Positions 45,571-58,369 are shown, counted from the stretch's first letter. The stretch is 64,000 bases of DNA from Heterocephalus glaber (GCF_000247695.1 NW_004624854.1:4410129-4474128); one strand, 5' to 3'. The notes: generated by a model from the letters alone, not told the origin. Program-made: numbers and translations.

Positions 45571-45799
45571 TGGTTTCTCAAGATTTCTAAAGGGCCTAAA
45601 GAACAGATGAGGAGCGAAGCCCTTAAAGGTGAATCTGCCCCAAAGTCTGGATCAGCAAGGTCAGGTGGAGAAGGAAGAAACCATGAAGACAACTTTCTTC
45701 ACCTCAGAGCTCCACCCTTGACTGTGACCCCTAGCTCTGAGCCCTTTACATAGGATATTTTCAGCCCAAGTGTTTTCCTTTGGCTAAGCCCAATTTCCT

Positions 45800-45910
45800 C
45801 ATCCATTCAACAAATAATAATATTTATTGAGTTATCAGGTACCAGGCAATTATGATCTCATAGAATTTGCATTCTAACTGAAGAGAAAAACAATAAAGTA
45901 ATGAGCTTAG
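45800..45910 (-). mobile_element. L2 LINE 3' terminus, antisense
   Basis: CCATTCAACAAATAATAATA, TTTATTGAGTTATCAGGTAC and AGAATTTGCATTCTAACTGA are the antisense L2 terminus in order. Confidence 0.7.
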
Positions 45911-46159
45911 TGTCTCCAATTGCACCTCTGGTTGTGATCGCTTTCTTCTATTCCCTGGCGTCTTCCAGGTTCTTAGCATCACTCTGATGAGATTTCAGTG
46001 GCTCTCTGACTGTATTTTTCTGTCATCATGCACATGTACCCTTTTAAAGGGTATTTACAATCACACTACACAAATTGGTGTCTCAGGTGTCTAACTTCCA
46101 TCTCACTCTCAAAAAGTTACAGTGTTTTCCTTTCAGAATCTCTCTGCCTTTAGGCAAAA

Positions 46160-46300
46160 TGTAGAATGAGGTCAGGATCATAAGTCAGGGAACCCAAATT
46201 CAAATTCTGATACAATCTTACTAGTTGGGTGACCTCAAACCAATTACTTAAACTCTTCAGGTCTCAGTTTTCTCATTTGTAAAATGAGGATAACAACAAG
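46160..46300 (+). mobile_element. MIR SINE, sense
   Basis: AATTCAAATTCTGATACAAT, CTAGTTGGGTGACCTCAAAC, CTTAAACTCTTCAGGTCTCA and TCTCATTTGTAAAATGAGGA are the classic MIR core in order. Confidence 0.85.
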
Positions 46301-47071
46301 AAAATCAAAGGTCTAAACAAGAAATGAACAATATATACAATCAACAGGGTTCACAAAGCACATACAAGATTAGTAGCCAAGAACTAAAACCACCCTCCCT
46401 AGCCCTTCCACTCCTATTGTTAGAGGTGAAGAAGCCCCCTTCACTTTACCACCTAGCACACTACCTCACCATCATTCTCTGTCTCAATAACTGTCTCATT
46501 TTCTCATTAATCCTTGTTGATAGCAACCACAACAAAGCGCTGAGATTCCCTCCCGTCCCTCATACTCTAGTCTCATTTTCAGCTCTCCAATTACCTTTTC
46601 TAACACCTTCTTCCATCCACCAGTCCTGAAACCTAAATACTATACCTTCTGAAATTCAGAAGCATTATTTTCAAATAAATTATATTCATTATTAGTACAG
46701 TTATACCAGTGTTATTTATAGATTTGCTGCATAGTGAGTAACTCCAAAATTTGTGGCTTAAAACAAAAATTATTATTATAGTGTAGTTTTCACAAATTGG
46801 AAGTGACATAAAGCTTGATGAGATAGTTTGGGTAAGGAGTCCCTCATAAGATGGCAGTCAGATATCAACAGTGCTATCTATACTCACCAAATACTTGATT
46901 CAGGATAAAGAATCCACTTCCAACATATTCACTCATGTGCAGCCAACTGGTGCTAAATGCTAGGAGAAGGCCTCTTCCACTCCACGAGGACTTCTCCCCT
47001 GAGTAGCCTGGGAGTTTTTATGGCCTTGTGGTGGACCCATCAAGAGCCAGTGCCTCACAAGAGCAAGGCAG

Positions 47072-47167
47072 GGTAGGGATTTAGCTCAGTGGTTCCAGCA
47101 CCTGCCTTGCAAGCACAAGGTACCAAGTTCAGTCGCCAGTACCAAAAAACAACAACAACAAAAAAAG
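47072..47167 (+). mobile_element. ID SINE, sense, with target duplication
   Basis: GGTAGGGATTTAGCTCAGTG, CACCTGCCTTGCAAGCACAA and a slightly mutated B box CAGTCGCCAGTACC, then an AAC-interrupted A tail. Flanked by the perfect 12-base duplication AGAGCAAGGCAG at 47060-47071 and 47168-47179. Confidence 0.96.
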
Positions 47168-47252
47168 AGAGCAAGGCAGAAGCCACAGAACATTTCATGA
47201 CCTTGCCTCAGAAATTACATGCCATCACCCTGCAGCAGTCCATTGGTCACTG

Positions 47253-47592
47253 TGATGGTTAACCTTGATTGTCAACTTGATTGGCTCGAGGGATGCCCAG
47301 GAGGTTAATAAAGTGCACTTCTAGGTGTGTCTGGGTAGATCATGTGGGCATGACCATGGGGACTATTTGGTCCCTCACCCCCTCCTGTCTGGCTCTTCCT
47401 CTGCTCTCTGCTTCTCAGCTGTCATGAACTAAGCAGCTTTGCTTCACCCCCCTTATACCATGATGTTCCTACTTTGGAGCCAGCAAACCATGGACTGAAT
47501 CACCTGAAACCAGGAGCCAAATTAAACCTCTACTCCTTTAAGTTGGAGATGTCAGGCATTTTGTCCCAGCAATGTAAAGCTCATCAATAAAG
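47253..47592 (+). mobile_element. ERVL-type solo LTR (MLT2-like 5' part), sense
   Basis: Starts TGTGATGGTTAACCTTGATT then GTCAACTTGATTGGCTCG, the head of MLT2-type ERVL LTRs. Its second half has GGAGCCAGCAAACCATGGAC, AGGAGCCAAATTAAACCTCT and CCTTTAAGTTGG, like the polyadenylation region of rodent MaLR LTRs. No second LTR nearby. Confidence 0.65.
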
Positions 47593-48645
47593 TCAGCACT
47601 GATTTTGTCAGTGAAAGGACTAAAAAGAGGCTTAAATACCAGGAGATGAGAGTCATGGCTGTCATCTTGGCAACTGGCTGTGGCATCTCTATTTTAAGAA
47701 ACCATTCCCTTCATCTTTTTGTGCTCATCAAAACCTGACTTTTCTGAATCAGGGGACATGCTACCAGCCTCCCACCTACAGACACTGTTCTTTTTGTAGC
47801 TCTCAGATCTTTGAACATAGAGTTGAGTAGGTGTCATCCTTGCTCCTCATTTCATTCAGACACACTTCTCTCCCTCATCCCTCAAAGTGCCAGCTTTGAC
47901 TCACATCATCAGATGACGTCACATGTCAGGATGCCCCTGCCATGTCCTTCCTTTCCCTGGACTCTAGCTTCTGGCTCATCATCACCTTCTCCACTACTAC
48001 TACTTCTGTCTTAATTCCTAGAGCTATGAGCACAAGAATAGACCATCATGCTCACACCCAGGCCTCTCAATTCCTTGAACTTCTCTCCATCACTGATCAT
48101 GCCAACCATTGTCCACACCCCCTAAGCTTTGTTACCATAGCCAGAAACTATGTCATTAGCAATAAATGCAACCACTCTTGATACCAATTCCAGTGAGAAC
48201 TACTTCCAAGGTCAGAGCCACTAATACTATGTATGAAACAAGGAAGCATTCAGAGTTACCCTCTGATCATTACCTCCAATCTTCTCTGCTCAACCCCTCT
48301 GCTATCCTATCCCAAATAATCTTCAAACTTAGTGAGACTTCCAACCCATTGATCTAACACCATCCACTGTCCCTCACCCCTTAATCAAGCTTACATTGCA
48401 AAGCAAATCTTTGTAATCATTCCCTTTCATATACTCTTAACTCCTTTGCCTCTTTTTAGATTTATTATACTTACTTGGAATATAAGAATCCTGGTGAAAA
48501 TCTAATTCTGTGCCTATGGCAAACCTCTACTAAACAAGTGAAAGTGACTGGAGGAAAACATGTAATTATACTGAGTGATCTCACTTTCAGTTTATGAATA
48601 AATCCTCAAATATACTCATAATGCTACTAAGATATCATATTCAAT

Positions 48646-48986
48646 GTGTTAGTCAGCTTTCCATCACTGTGACAAAATACCAGAGATAATCCATTTAAAA
48701 GGTGGAAAGATTTATTTTGGCTCATGGTTTCAGAGGTTTCAATTCATGGTCAGTTGACACTATTGTTCCTGGGCCTATGGCTGGCAGAACATCATGGTAA
48801 GAGTGTAAGCAGAGCAGATCTGCTCATCTCATGGTGGCCAGGAAGCAAAGAGAGAGAAAGGGGCCAGGGCCCCAGTGATCTATTTACTCCTATGAGGTCC
48901 CACCACCTACAGTTTCCACCACTTCTGAGTAATGCCACCAGTGGGGGACACTCTGAGTCTTTGGGGGACATTACAGATCCAAACTA
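48646..48986 (-). mobile_element. MT-type MaLR solo LTR, antisense
   Basis: GTTAGTCAGCTTTCCATCAC, TGACAAAATACCAGAGATAA, GATTTATTTTGGCTCATGG, TTTCAGAGGTTTCAATTCAT and GGGGGACATTACAGATCCAA are the MT LTR blocks in antisense order. Confidence 0.85.
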
Positions 48987-49351
48987 ATGACTTCTAATAT
49001 CCCAAGACCATGCACTTTCCCATTCTCCTTTTCACATTTTCACTTTCTCAAATTCCCCAAACTTTCTGTTTTCACACTCCTACTTCATTCCGAAAATTAA
49101 AGCAATCAGAAGACAACTTCCACAGACTTCCACCACCACATTTATCCACCTGCCAGTGTCTGGATCCATACCTGTTACTACCCATGGTCCTACTACCCAT
49201 GCTAACTCTTCCTGTCGTGCACTAAATCTCGTCCCCTAGGGTGGATTCAAGGACATCATTCTTCATCACCAGCAACTTTCACCTCTCCTTCATTGCAATA
49301 TTTCACTCTCTATGGGATTATTTTCATTCAAATAAAATTGAGATGCAGCTG

Positions 49352-49353
<2 letters not shown>

Positions 49354-49393
<40 letters not shown>

Positions 49394-49485
49394 GTGTGTG
49401 TACAAGAAGGTTAGGAATTGAATTCAGGGCCTTGTGCATGATAGGCAATTGTTCTATCACTGAGCTGCACTATATTTTCTTTCCT
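49354..49485 (-). mobile_element. Degenerate ID-like SINE, antisense, with (CT)n
   Basis: A CT run (49354-49390) precedes GGAATTGAATTCAGGGCCTT, GTGCATGATAGGCAATTGTT and CTATCACTGAGCTGCAC, a diverged antisense ID or the ID half of a dimer. The CT run may be an expanded tail. Confidence 0.7.
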
Positions 49486-50956
49486 ACTATTCACTATGAA
49501 AGTAGTTCCATCAAATTTTTCCTCACAACTCCAGGGAAACCACTCTGAAAATGTGGATGGCCCCACCATCTCACCCAGTCCTCACTCTGCTTGCCCAACC
49601 TGCCTACAGCACTTGATATGCTTAATCTTGCTCTACTCCTTTTTTTACAGTTTTATTTAAAATCAGTCAAGTAGTTCATTTCATTCTTCTTATTGACATG
49701 AAATAAAAAGAATGGAATGAAATGAATCCATTCCCAGACTTCTAAATACTTCCTATGCCTCCTTTCACTCAGTCCCCATAAAACAACTTGGAATGTGCAA
49801 AACTACTCCCATGTTTTCAAGATGAGTAAACAGAGACCTGGGAAAACAGGAAACATGAGCTGATATGCTGCAGATTTAGGATGGAAAACCAGTCACATGA
49901 TGACAAAGCCCACAAAAATTGCTGGAAGGGCACTGTATGTAAGCAGTGCTCGGGTTAACCAACAGGCACTGATTTAAAGATGTAGGAAAAAATTAAGGAT
50001 CACTCCCTACTCCTCGATGCGCTTTCTTCTCTTGGCTTCCAGGATGCTATTTTCTTCCACTTCCCCCCTTTTCTCTGGCTGCTACTTTTTAGTCTCCTTT
50101 CCTGATTCTTCCTCTCCTCTCTGACCCTTTCATGGTCCAATTCAAGTCTCAGTCCTTGATCCTGTTCTTTAATGACACCGATTTCCTCGGGCACACAGAT
50201 GACTGTGATTTAATTCCCGGCAATGTGCTGCCGCTCTCAGACCACACTCACATGCTCCACATGCTGTGTCCTCAGACATATGATCAGCATCTCCACACCA
50301 CATGCCCAGATCCAAGTGCCTGGTTCTCCCGCACACCTGCTCTACCCTCAGCCTTCTCTATTTCCACCCTCGAATCCATCAGGAAAAAATCCTGGAACCC
50401 TCTTTAACTTTGTTCTTGCTTTTATAGCCCACATCCAATCCAGTCGCACATCTTGCAGGCTGTTTTCAGATCTATGCGGAATCCGAATGCTTTTCCCTAC
50501 CTGTCTGCTGTCACCTGGTCCAAGTCTTTATCTCTCACCTGGCTTCTGCTTAGCCTCTTAATAGTTTTGGCCTCTCCACTTTTGCCCCTCGGCAGCCCCA
50601 GTGATCCTTTCAAAACCCTCAGCGCACTCTTCTGCTCAGAATCCTCCACTGGCTCCCCATTCACACAAAGTAAAAGCCAGTGGCTTCCAACGACAGCCCC
50701 TGCCTTGTCTGTCTATTGTCATCTTTAGTTACTCTCCCCTTGATCACTCCACACGGACCACGCTGGCCCCTCCCTATCCCTAAAACGTGGACCAATCTCC
50801 CCGCTCAGCACCTATACTATAGCTGTTCCCACTTCCTGGATGCTATTGTCTGCTTGGTTAACTCCCTCACCTCATTTTCATGCCTTGCTGAAATGCCATC
50901 TCTCATGGAGGCTGACCTTCAGCACCTTATTTTCTGCAGTGATATACCAAGACAAT

Positions 50957-50960
<4 letters not shown>

Positions 50961-50994
<34 letters not shown>
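50961..50994. repeat. (CA)n microsatellite
   Basis: Seventeen uninterrupted CA units; the T-H repeats in overlapping frames come from this. Confidence 0.98.
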
Positions 50995-50996
<2 letters not shown>

Positions 50997-51200
50997 ACTG
51001 CCAATGTTTATTCTGTTCCATTTCTATTTTATGTCATTTATCTCCTAAGGTATTTGCTCAAATATGTATTCCTTTCTTATCTATTCATTTTCTTCCCCTT
51101 CCCTTTACTTCCCCTCCGACAATGCAAAATAAAAAGTCTTTGAGGGTGACAATCTTTCTCCTATTCTTTGACCTACTCCCAGCCTACAAATGCATGTAAC

Positions 51201-52784
51201 ATATCCAAAAAATCAAGAGGCAATGTCCTCCTGAAATTTACAACCCAGGGCTTTTGGTATAAGCCAACATTTTATAGCTGATTAGTACAAGAGCTAACTA
51301 AATCTTGAACTCAGATATTCTGAATACTAGTTCAGGAATCTTTCCATGACCTTACTCCAACTTCCAGACAAAAGCAAACCCTACTCAAACCCTTGAAGCA
51401 CGAATATTATTTGTAAAGCTTTTCTAATTTACGAAAAATAAGGCAAAGTATGTTAACAAAGTAATTGGGATCAGCACAGCTAAAGTTCTTCACACTTTTG
51501 CTTTGTGCTTCAGAATCATTGCTTTCTTAGACCTCTGCTTTTTCTTTACTACCATTAGCAACACTAGCAGATGATTTTCTTTTATAGCCCATTCTATACA
51601 CAGGAGAAAAAGTTTTTTTATCACTTCAGGAGAACCAGTGTGCATGATAATGAGAATGGAACAAGGCTATGGAGTTTAAATTCAGAGGCTGTGGTGGGGC
51701 CCCTCCCTGCTTGTTAGCCATTCCAGCACAACACTATTGCAGAGCCTGCAACTAAATTCCTTCCTCAGCAAAACTGCAAATTGCTATACGTTACATTGCT
51801 TAAGAAATAGTCAAAACTACAAATGTTTAAACCTCAAATTCCAATAATCTATTGTAAATGAACTCAACCATTACAAGACACATCATGAAACAGGGGGTAG
51901 GATAGAGATGGAAAAGAAAAAAATTATGGAAATCCAAATAGGTAGAAGCTCAATATTTAGAATGAGTTTTTTCTGCTTTGGGCAACTTTCTACTATTCCA
52001 GGTGGTGGCAGCAGGAAGGTAGCAGAAACAATGAAAACCATCAAAATAAAATTTTAAAATGTTACAGCTATGACCCTTATCAGCATAAAATGTGTCAGAA
52101 TTTACATGACTCATTAATAAGGAAATCAGCAAGATGACAAAGGAGGTTCAAGGACCATTCGGAGAACTGAAGAGTTACAGAAACTGAAGGAAGAATGTTG
52201 GAATAAGATTGCTAGGTTAGATGCAGAACTGGTTGATGGTCTACAATGCAATTAAAGCATAATCTTTGAGGTTATACTTTCTACCAGACAGAAACCATTT
52301 GCATCTCTACCAGAGGAAACTCTTATGTATAAACGTGTAGTTTCACAGACTTCCCTAAACAAAAGCATATACCCCAAAAGAATTAAGTAACCCTTAGGTG
52401 GCCCTGTTAGGCAATACTGCAGTTTGACCCAGAAAGGATGCACACCAGTCTCTTTGCCAGATTTCCAATTTTTGATGGTATTTTTCTAACAGAACTAGGT
52501 GGAGAACCTTCTCTTTGAGAGCATCCTTTAGAGAAATACTTTATTCTCTTACATTCAAAGTCTGTCTGGCCTTCTTTGAAAGAAAATCTCGCCTGATTCT
52601 AAAAACATCCTTTCATATGATAGCCTACTTTGGTAATACAGCGTTTTTGCTTGGAAAACATATTTCTCATATAAAGCAAGAACATAATTAATCAATTAAT
52701 GACTTACTCTCACATTCACGTTTCAGTCTGATTTGTAAATTCTTTGAATTCAAAGCATTCATCAACTGTATTTTTCAAAAAAGA
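51201..52784. other. Unassigned AT-rich sequence, no gene seen
   Basis: Unique-looking with short frames only. Confidence 0.45.
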
Positions 52785-52885
52785 AAAGCACCTTAGCGAG
52801 GAAATTTGGAGTGAAATGGCATCTAGAAAGGTTAAGCAATTTGTCCAAGGTCACTTTTTGAGTCTAAAACTGAACTCATAGAGTA
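52785..52885 (-). mobile_element. MIR SINE fragment, antisense
   Basis: GGTTAAGCAATTTGTCCAAG and GTCACTTTTTGAGTCTAAAA match the antisense MIR core. Confidence 0.6.
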
Positions 52886-55800
52886 ACTTGAAGTTAAACC
52901 AGAAAAACATCGGGGGCTGTGACAGCTGCAGAAACTCCAGCTTCATGGGGTTGGTCTATGGATCACTTTGATCTCATAACCTTCAAGAAATGCTGATGGG
53001 CCAGAAGGAGGCTGGATATCACGGAGCTCAGGTTTAAGGACCATTTCCAGCATGGGGAGAAAAAGTAGTATCTTTTCCTCACTCATCATAAGGTGCAGGG
53101 CTGACACTTCTATAACAAAAGACATTAACAAGAGAAAAGCATAAGAAACTCATTTACTATAAACCCTATGTGACATGGGAGCTTTCAGAAATTAAGACCC
53201 AAATACTCAGGGAAAATTGTGTATTTTTGTGCCTCAGTGCAATGAAGAGTGGACAGTCATGTAGCTGAGTGACCAGACCAAAAGAGACGGAATCTAATGG
53301 TGGTGCACTGGGGGAGGAGGGCTTAGCAAGGCTGTTTGCTTAGCTGCTTTCACGTCTTCCTTCCTCTACTCCAGGCTTAGGGCCAGACACTTGTCAGAGG
53401 AGAGTCTCTCAGAAGGTCAGAGGGTGACTTTCCTGCTTCCATGGGTTGTTTTGTTTTGGGGTTTTTTTTATCATTTCTTTTAGACTAAAATATTCAGTAT
53501 GACAAAATGCCATACTTTGGGGCATTGTATTTTGATCCCTACGAGTAATTTTCTCGAATAAGAAGAGTAACAAAAGAAATATGATAATTAAACTACAGTG
53601 AAAAAGAAAGAGGAGGAAGATAGAGATGAAAAATTAGATATGTTATTTAAATTAGCTACATTGAGATTATCTTTTATTGCTTTATTCTTTTCTGATATTT
53701 TTCCTTCAAGTTCATTTCTCCCAAAGAGAAAGCTGCCTCCTTGAAAAAAAGCACTTTAATATTATAAAATAAGGCTGTATTGTTAAAATAATCCAGTTTT
53801 AGAAGAGATGGAGTATATTATGAAATAACAAAAAAGAATTTTGAGTACTGAATAACTTCTGACAGCAGATTAGAATGCATGTCATTTTTCATCTTCTTTT
53901 TAATTCTTCTAATCTACAAATTAAATTTTGAATACATGATGAGGTGATAGTGTTGAGAGAGAGTTTTGCTACTTATTTTAATGTATTTATGTCAGTCATA
54001 GCAATTGTGCTTGGGCAACAACATTCTCTCATCATGAATTTGTGGATTATTGATTCTTTTATCAAAGTATGTAAAATTATTCTCTTAAAACTGGTGATTT
54101 GACATTGGAAGATGAAGTTGGGTGAGTGCTCAAACTGGATACTAATTGATACCTTGATTTTTCGATCTTTAGTGTTTGAATCACAGACTTCACACAATTT
54201 TGAATTAATTCAAATCTACCTTAATTTAAAATATATGTGCATGCCATGTGGCACTTTTACATTGATAGAGATAGAGAAAAGCTGTCAGAAAAAACAGGCT
54301 AAACCAAATGAGAATGTCAAAATTCTGAAAAGTACAGAAGTAGTTGTAATATCAAGAATACATTTTTTTCAGTTATATTTCAAGATTTAACTCCACATTG
54401 TCCTGTAAATTATCTGAAATTTAAAAAACAGGCTTTGTACTTCTAGGTTAAATTCTAAGCTAGTACCAAACCTAGAATATTTAAAATATATTCTAAACAC
54501 ATAATTTAGAGTATTAAGTAAAAAACATTTGAAATGGAAGCTGATGATTCCTATTTAGCTCTCTTCCTCAAGGTTGTTAATAAATGGTCACCTCTGAAAA
54601 TATATGAATATATTCGAATATTGAACAGATGCTGTACGAAAATTTGGACAGCTTAAACTGTATTTCCTAATAGTTTTCTTGGCACGTTCAGATGATCCTA
54701 TTTTCTCCTTCTCCTTGGCTAAATGTAAACTAAAAATATATATATTATTGATTTGGAGAAAGTGAATGATCAGAGGGAGGATTTTGGTGTGACCAGCTCT
54801 GGTCTAGCACCTGACAAGCCAGAGCCTTCAAAGAACAGGGGTCCTTCTGATCGAAACCACCCCCCGGAGATCCCCAAGCCATCCCAAAACCCTCAGTGCT
54901 CATGGAAGAGTCAGGCAAGGAAGAGATCCTAGTTACTTCCTTCCATCCCAGTGGGTGAGAAAAACCAGTCTTTAGAAAAGCATACCTCTTAATAATCAAA
55001 TTCTTGTTGTATTTTTCCTCTAAGTTAGGGAGAGTTTGGTGTCTCTATTTCTCCAGAAGAAACAACGTTTCTAAATGTTCTTAAAAATACGATTAATGAA
55101 CAATGATTCTGTTCGTGTTTTTCAGCCTCTAAATTAAATCTGCATGTAGGAGGATGTCCAGGAGGAAGAGGGAGCCAGAATTCTCCAGAAAGCTGAAATC
55201 CATGTAAAGTCGTTCTGTTACATGAGAGTCACAGGTTCAAAAATGTCCCTCAGTCATTGAATCATGTCTGTGTTCCAGCTGAGCTTCTTAATTTTTTTCC
55301 CCTTTAGACTTCCATAAAGTCACAAGAAACGTATAACTTCAGCAATATGTATCATTTCAAACATAAAATCCCTTACTGGAAATCAGCACAAAGTCACCAG
55401 GGCCCAGTTGGACCTACTCCAGGGAACTGGTAGATCGAGACGGCCCCCAAGTGCTGCTCTTCCTTGGTACACCCAGAATTTCCTAAATCAGGTGGGCATT
55501 CGTTCACATTTAAATGTAAAAGCTGGCGGAAGTTAGCTATGCTTTTGTGCCCAGGGCACAAAAGATGCTAGCTAAATGCTACCTTGGAAGGTTGTGTTTG
55601 TCCACCAGCTTCACAAAGAAATGATAGGACAGAAAGGGCAAATGAAAATGTTTTTTGTTAGATAAAGAAAAAAATCCTAAATGAGAAATGTCAAAGATAA
55701 TCTAAGCCAAGGAGAAATTCAAAAGTCAGCAGTGACTTCATCACCTTTCACCTGACTGTCAACAGACACTGTAGATTTTCAAATGGAATTACATAGAAAC

Positions 55801-56379
55801 ATGTTTATATGATTCTAAAAGAATGAAATATCATTATCTGGAGAGTTAATGCAATTTCCCAAGGTATACATGCCCTTAGGGATTTCAGATTAGAACATGA
55901 CACATGCATTCTATATCAAAGCAAGGATGAAAAAAAAGTCATGCTTCATGATAATATTGAGCAAATATGCTAAGTACACAACATGCCCTACAGTTACCAT
56001 TTATAATGAAAGCAAAAATAATCTGAGAAGAAAGGCTGAAGAAATAGGAGAAAGAATTTCATAATTGTAGACTGTCAATGACAAAGTAAGAAACTGAATT
56101 TACTAACATATTCTATGGCCCAGTGTTATGTCCCAGAAGTTCCAGGTTTCCATACTATATCTGGTCTCTTTGCTTTTGCTTTTTATTCTTCTTTTAAGGA
56201 GTAGAAACATTTTATCTGTAAAGAATTGATAAATTAATGAGTATAACCTACTACAATAATACTGGTAGCACATGTTCAAGATGTAAAACCATCCCCTTAA
56301 ATTACTCCAATTTGAGCTGTGGTAAAATGGGCCTCTGTTGAGAAAAACACATATTCAGGAGGGAAGATGTGGAAAGCGG
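52886..56379. other. Unassigned AT-rich sequence, no gene seen
   Basis: Three and a half kilobases with no recognisable transposon, simple repeat over 20 bases or supported reading frame. Parts of 53640-54360 have the texture of conserved non-coding DNA, but nothing specific can be claimed. Confidence 0.4.
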
Positions 56380-56660
56380 AAGCAGCAGGCTCTACTCATC
56401 TCCCTTTTCAAGCCTCAGCGACCTAGGTCCGTAGGCGACGCTGCATTATTCCCCGAGCAGGACTGCTGTTTTCCGTAGTTCAAAGGTAGAGTGGTCAAGA
56501 CTGAATCCACCAGACTTTTTTCTCTTTGCAAGCAGCAAATCCCCTGTAACCAAGGCAACTGATATTGATTCTGGCTCCCCACTCCGTGTTGTAGTGCTGT
56601 CCAAGGTTATTTCTGCAGCCACAATAGACACCTGGGATTACTTCCGAGCCCCGGCTGTTG
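56380..56660. promoter_or_regulatory. Candidate regulatory element with an RFX X-box
   Basis: GTAACCAAGGCAAC at 56546-56559 is a perfect match to the palindromic RFX X-box. Nearby are a 10-base perfect palindrome GACCTAGGTC (56420-56429) and an unusual CpG cluster for this AT-rich area (GTCCGTAGGCGACGC). A 61-codon minus-strand frame (56446-56631) overlaps it but is unrecognised. Role inferred from motif only. Confidence 0.4.
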
Positions 56661-57419
56661 GGAATCTTAGACAGACCTTTTCTAGATAAGAAGAGATGCT
56701 TGCATTTCTCCTAGTTGTTTTTTGTTTTTCGTGCGTTTTTTTTTTAAATTAAGTTTCATTACTGTAGTTCATTCTGCAAAGCTTTAAAACCAACATTGCT
56801 ATATTATTATTAACTAGTCTCCAGATTCATTAGAATTTCATCAGTTTTTTTCATCAGTATTCTCCTTCTACTCCAGGACCCAGCCTACGGTCCACCTTCA
56901 TTTATTAGCCACACCTCCCTACTTTTCCTGTACTTCCTTGTTTTTCCTGATCCTTATAGTCTTGAAGGTACTGACAAGGTATCCTGTAGAATGTGTGCCA
57001 GTCTTGTTTTTCCTTAGAATTAGGCGGGTGTTATGAGTTCCTGGAAAGAATTGTAGACAGAAGGAGTGACCCCCCGTTCCACTGTATTAGAGCATACATG
57101 TTTTCCCCATACCCACATGACCATAATCACTTGTCTGAAGTTGCATTTCTCAGGTTTCTCCACTACAAAGTTACTTCTCTCTTTCTATAGCCTCTTCTGA
57201 ACTAATCACTATGCCCAGCCCGGGAGAGAATGTACATATTCTGTAAAGAGGCTTGTTTATATATTTACTTATTAATTTATTCAGTCATGTATGTCTATTC
57301 ATATATACCCACATATGTTTATTTTATACTTTGGATTTTAGTCCAGTACTACATTATGTATTTTATTAATTAGACTGTTTCAGTGCCTTTGGTCTGGCTC
57401 AGGTTACCCTGACCTGATC
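56661..57419. other. Unassigned sequence, no gene seen
   Basis: Unique-looking AT-rich DNA with T-runs near 56738. Confidence 0.45.
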
Positions 57420-58084
57420 CCATTCTTTTGTAGGGTTTTTTCCCCTAAGTGTTTGGCTATGACACCCAAATGTATAGCTCCAGATCAGACTTTTCCCTTG
57501 AACCCTAAATGCATGCTACCCTGCTTCTTCCAGATCTCCCCTTGGGTAGCTGATAGGCACCCCAACTCAGCACAGCCTCATCATGCTCTTCTCAATCTGC
57601 CAGTGGCAGCCAAAGAAAATTCCACACTCCCTCTGTTCAAAACTTCCACCTGCCACGCACCCACCTATCCATCCACCCATGGGCCTCACCACCTCTTACC
57701 AACTTCATTCCTGTCACCATGGTCCAAAACACTTCTCTCACACCCCTGGGCTATTGAAAGGACCTCTGCCCTAGTCTCCTTGGTTCCTCTCAATCTATTC
57801 CCCAGCACCTCACACAGCTGGCAGAGGGATCTGCTAACCCTAAGTTGGGGTGCCATTCTTCTACAAGCTCTTGTTGATTTCTTGTATCACTCTTACTAAG
57901 AGTCAGAGTTCTCAAATCTAACTTCTTACAGTGGACTATAATGCCCTGTGTATCTGGACTCTCACTTCCCTGACACCTGCAACACACATATGCACACACT
58001 CATGTGTGCATGGACTCACACATCCACTGTTACTCTCTGAGTCCTCTGAACAATCTCTGTCTCATTTATCTGTGGCAGCTACAC
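57420..58084 (+). mobile_element. L2-clade LINE fragment, sense
   Basis: Begins in the region after the reverse-transcriptase catalytic motif: GCTATGACACCCAAATGTAT and AGCTCCAGATCAGACTTTTC, then GATCTCCCCTTGGGTAGCTG. The C-terminal and 3' part follows (CCCAGCACCTCACACAGCTG). The 148-codon frame here is a decayed remnant. Confidence 0.6.
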
Positions 58085-58364
58085 TGGGTTCCCCCTCACT
58101 TCCAACATTTTTATCCCATTGTTCTCACCACTTTCTGAGGCAGTTCTGGAAGTCCTCTCTGTGAGTATGTTTAGTTTTGCTGTCCTGGCTGAACTGATTC
58201 AAAATTTTACCTCCCAAGCTTGTGCTGACCTTGGGAAAGACCCAGAAGTGGCATGGTGACAGATCTAGTGAATAAGGTAGATGAGGACACATGGTCATGT
58301 TTTTACCAGCCTGCCTTTCCACTGGATGGCACTCAGCAGCAACATTGACCATATTTTGGGTCAC
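58085..58364 (-). mobile_element. Mariner transposase C-terminal remnant, antisense arm
   Basis: The minus-strand frame contains CPHLPYSLDLSPCHFWVFPK, the mariner signature around the last catalytic acidic residue (PHPPYSPDLAPCDF-type). Here the third-acid position is H, so it is catalytically dead. REDFQNCLRKW follows and, after a stop, EQWDKNVGSEG. Only the C-terminal third is present. Confidence 0.8.
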
Positions 58365-58369
58365 ATCTT

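Larger units (their letters stand above)
46730..47692 (-). mobile_element. MLT1-type MaLR LTR, antisense, with nested insertions
   Basis: AACTCCAAAATTTGTGGCTT, TTCATGACCTTGCCTCAGAA, CCAGCAGTCCATTGG-like and GTCAGCACTGATTTTG blocks are collinear with an antisense MLT1-type LTR. It is split by an ID (47072-47167) and by another ERVL-type LTR (47253-47592). Family assignment is by eye. Confidence 0.55.
46370..51200 (+). mobile_element. Long decayed L2-clade LINE, sense, split by several insertions
   Basis: A run of C/T-rich sequence with many short plus-strand frames follows the order of an L2 ORF2. An endonuclease-like end carries ELPSDHYLQSSLL (about 48260-48300). A linker has CACCACATTTATCCACCTGC and GCACTAAATCTCGTCCCCTA (49130-49240). 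The reverse-transcriptase region has CAAGTCTCAGTCCTTGATCC at 50144, equivalent to the QGSVLGP motif. The C-terminal/3' region has AGAATCCTCCACTGGCTCCC at about 50638 and TTAACTCCCTCACC near 50859. It is interrupted by an MLT1-type LTR with two nested insertions, an MT LTR and an ID-like SINE. No intact reading frame remains. The 5' limit is uncertain. Confidence 0.6.

Noticed and set aside
50955..51000. Histidine/threonine-repeat peptide
   Set aside because: It is the translation of a CA microsatellite.
57453..57899. 148-codon plus-strand frame
   Set aside because: Composition and motif order fit a decayed L2 reverse-transcriptase C-terminus, not a host gene.
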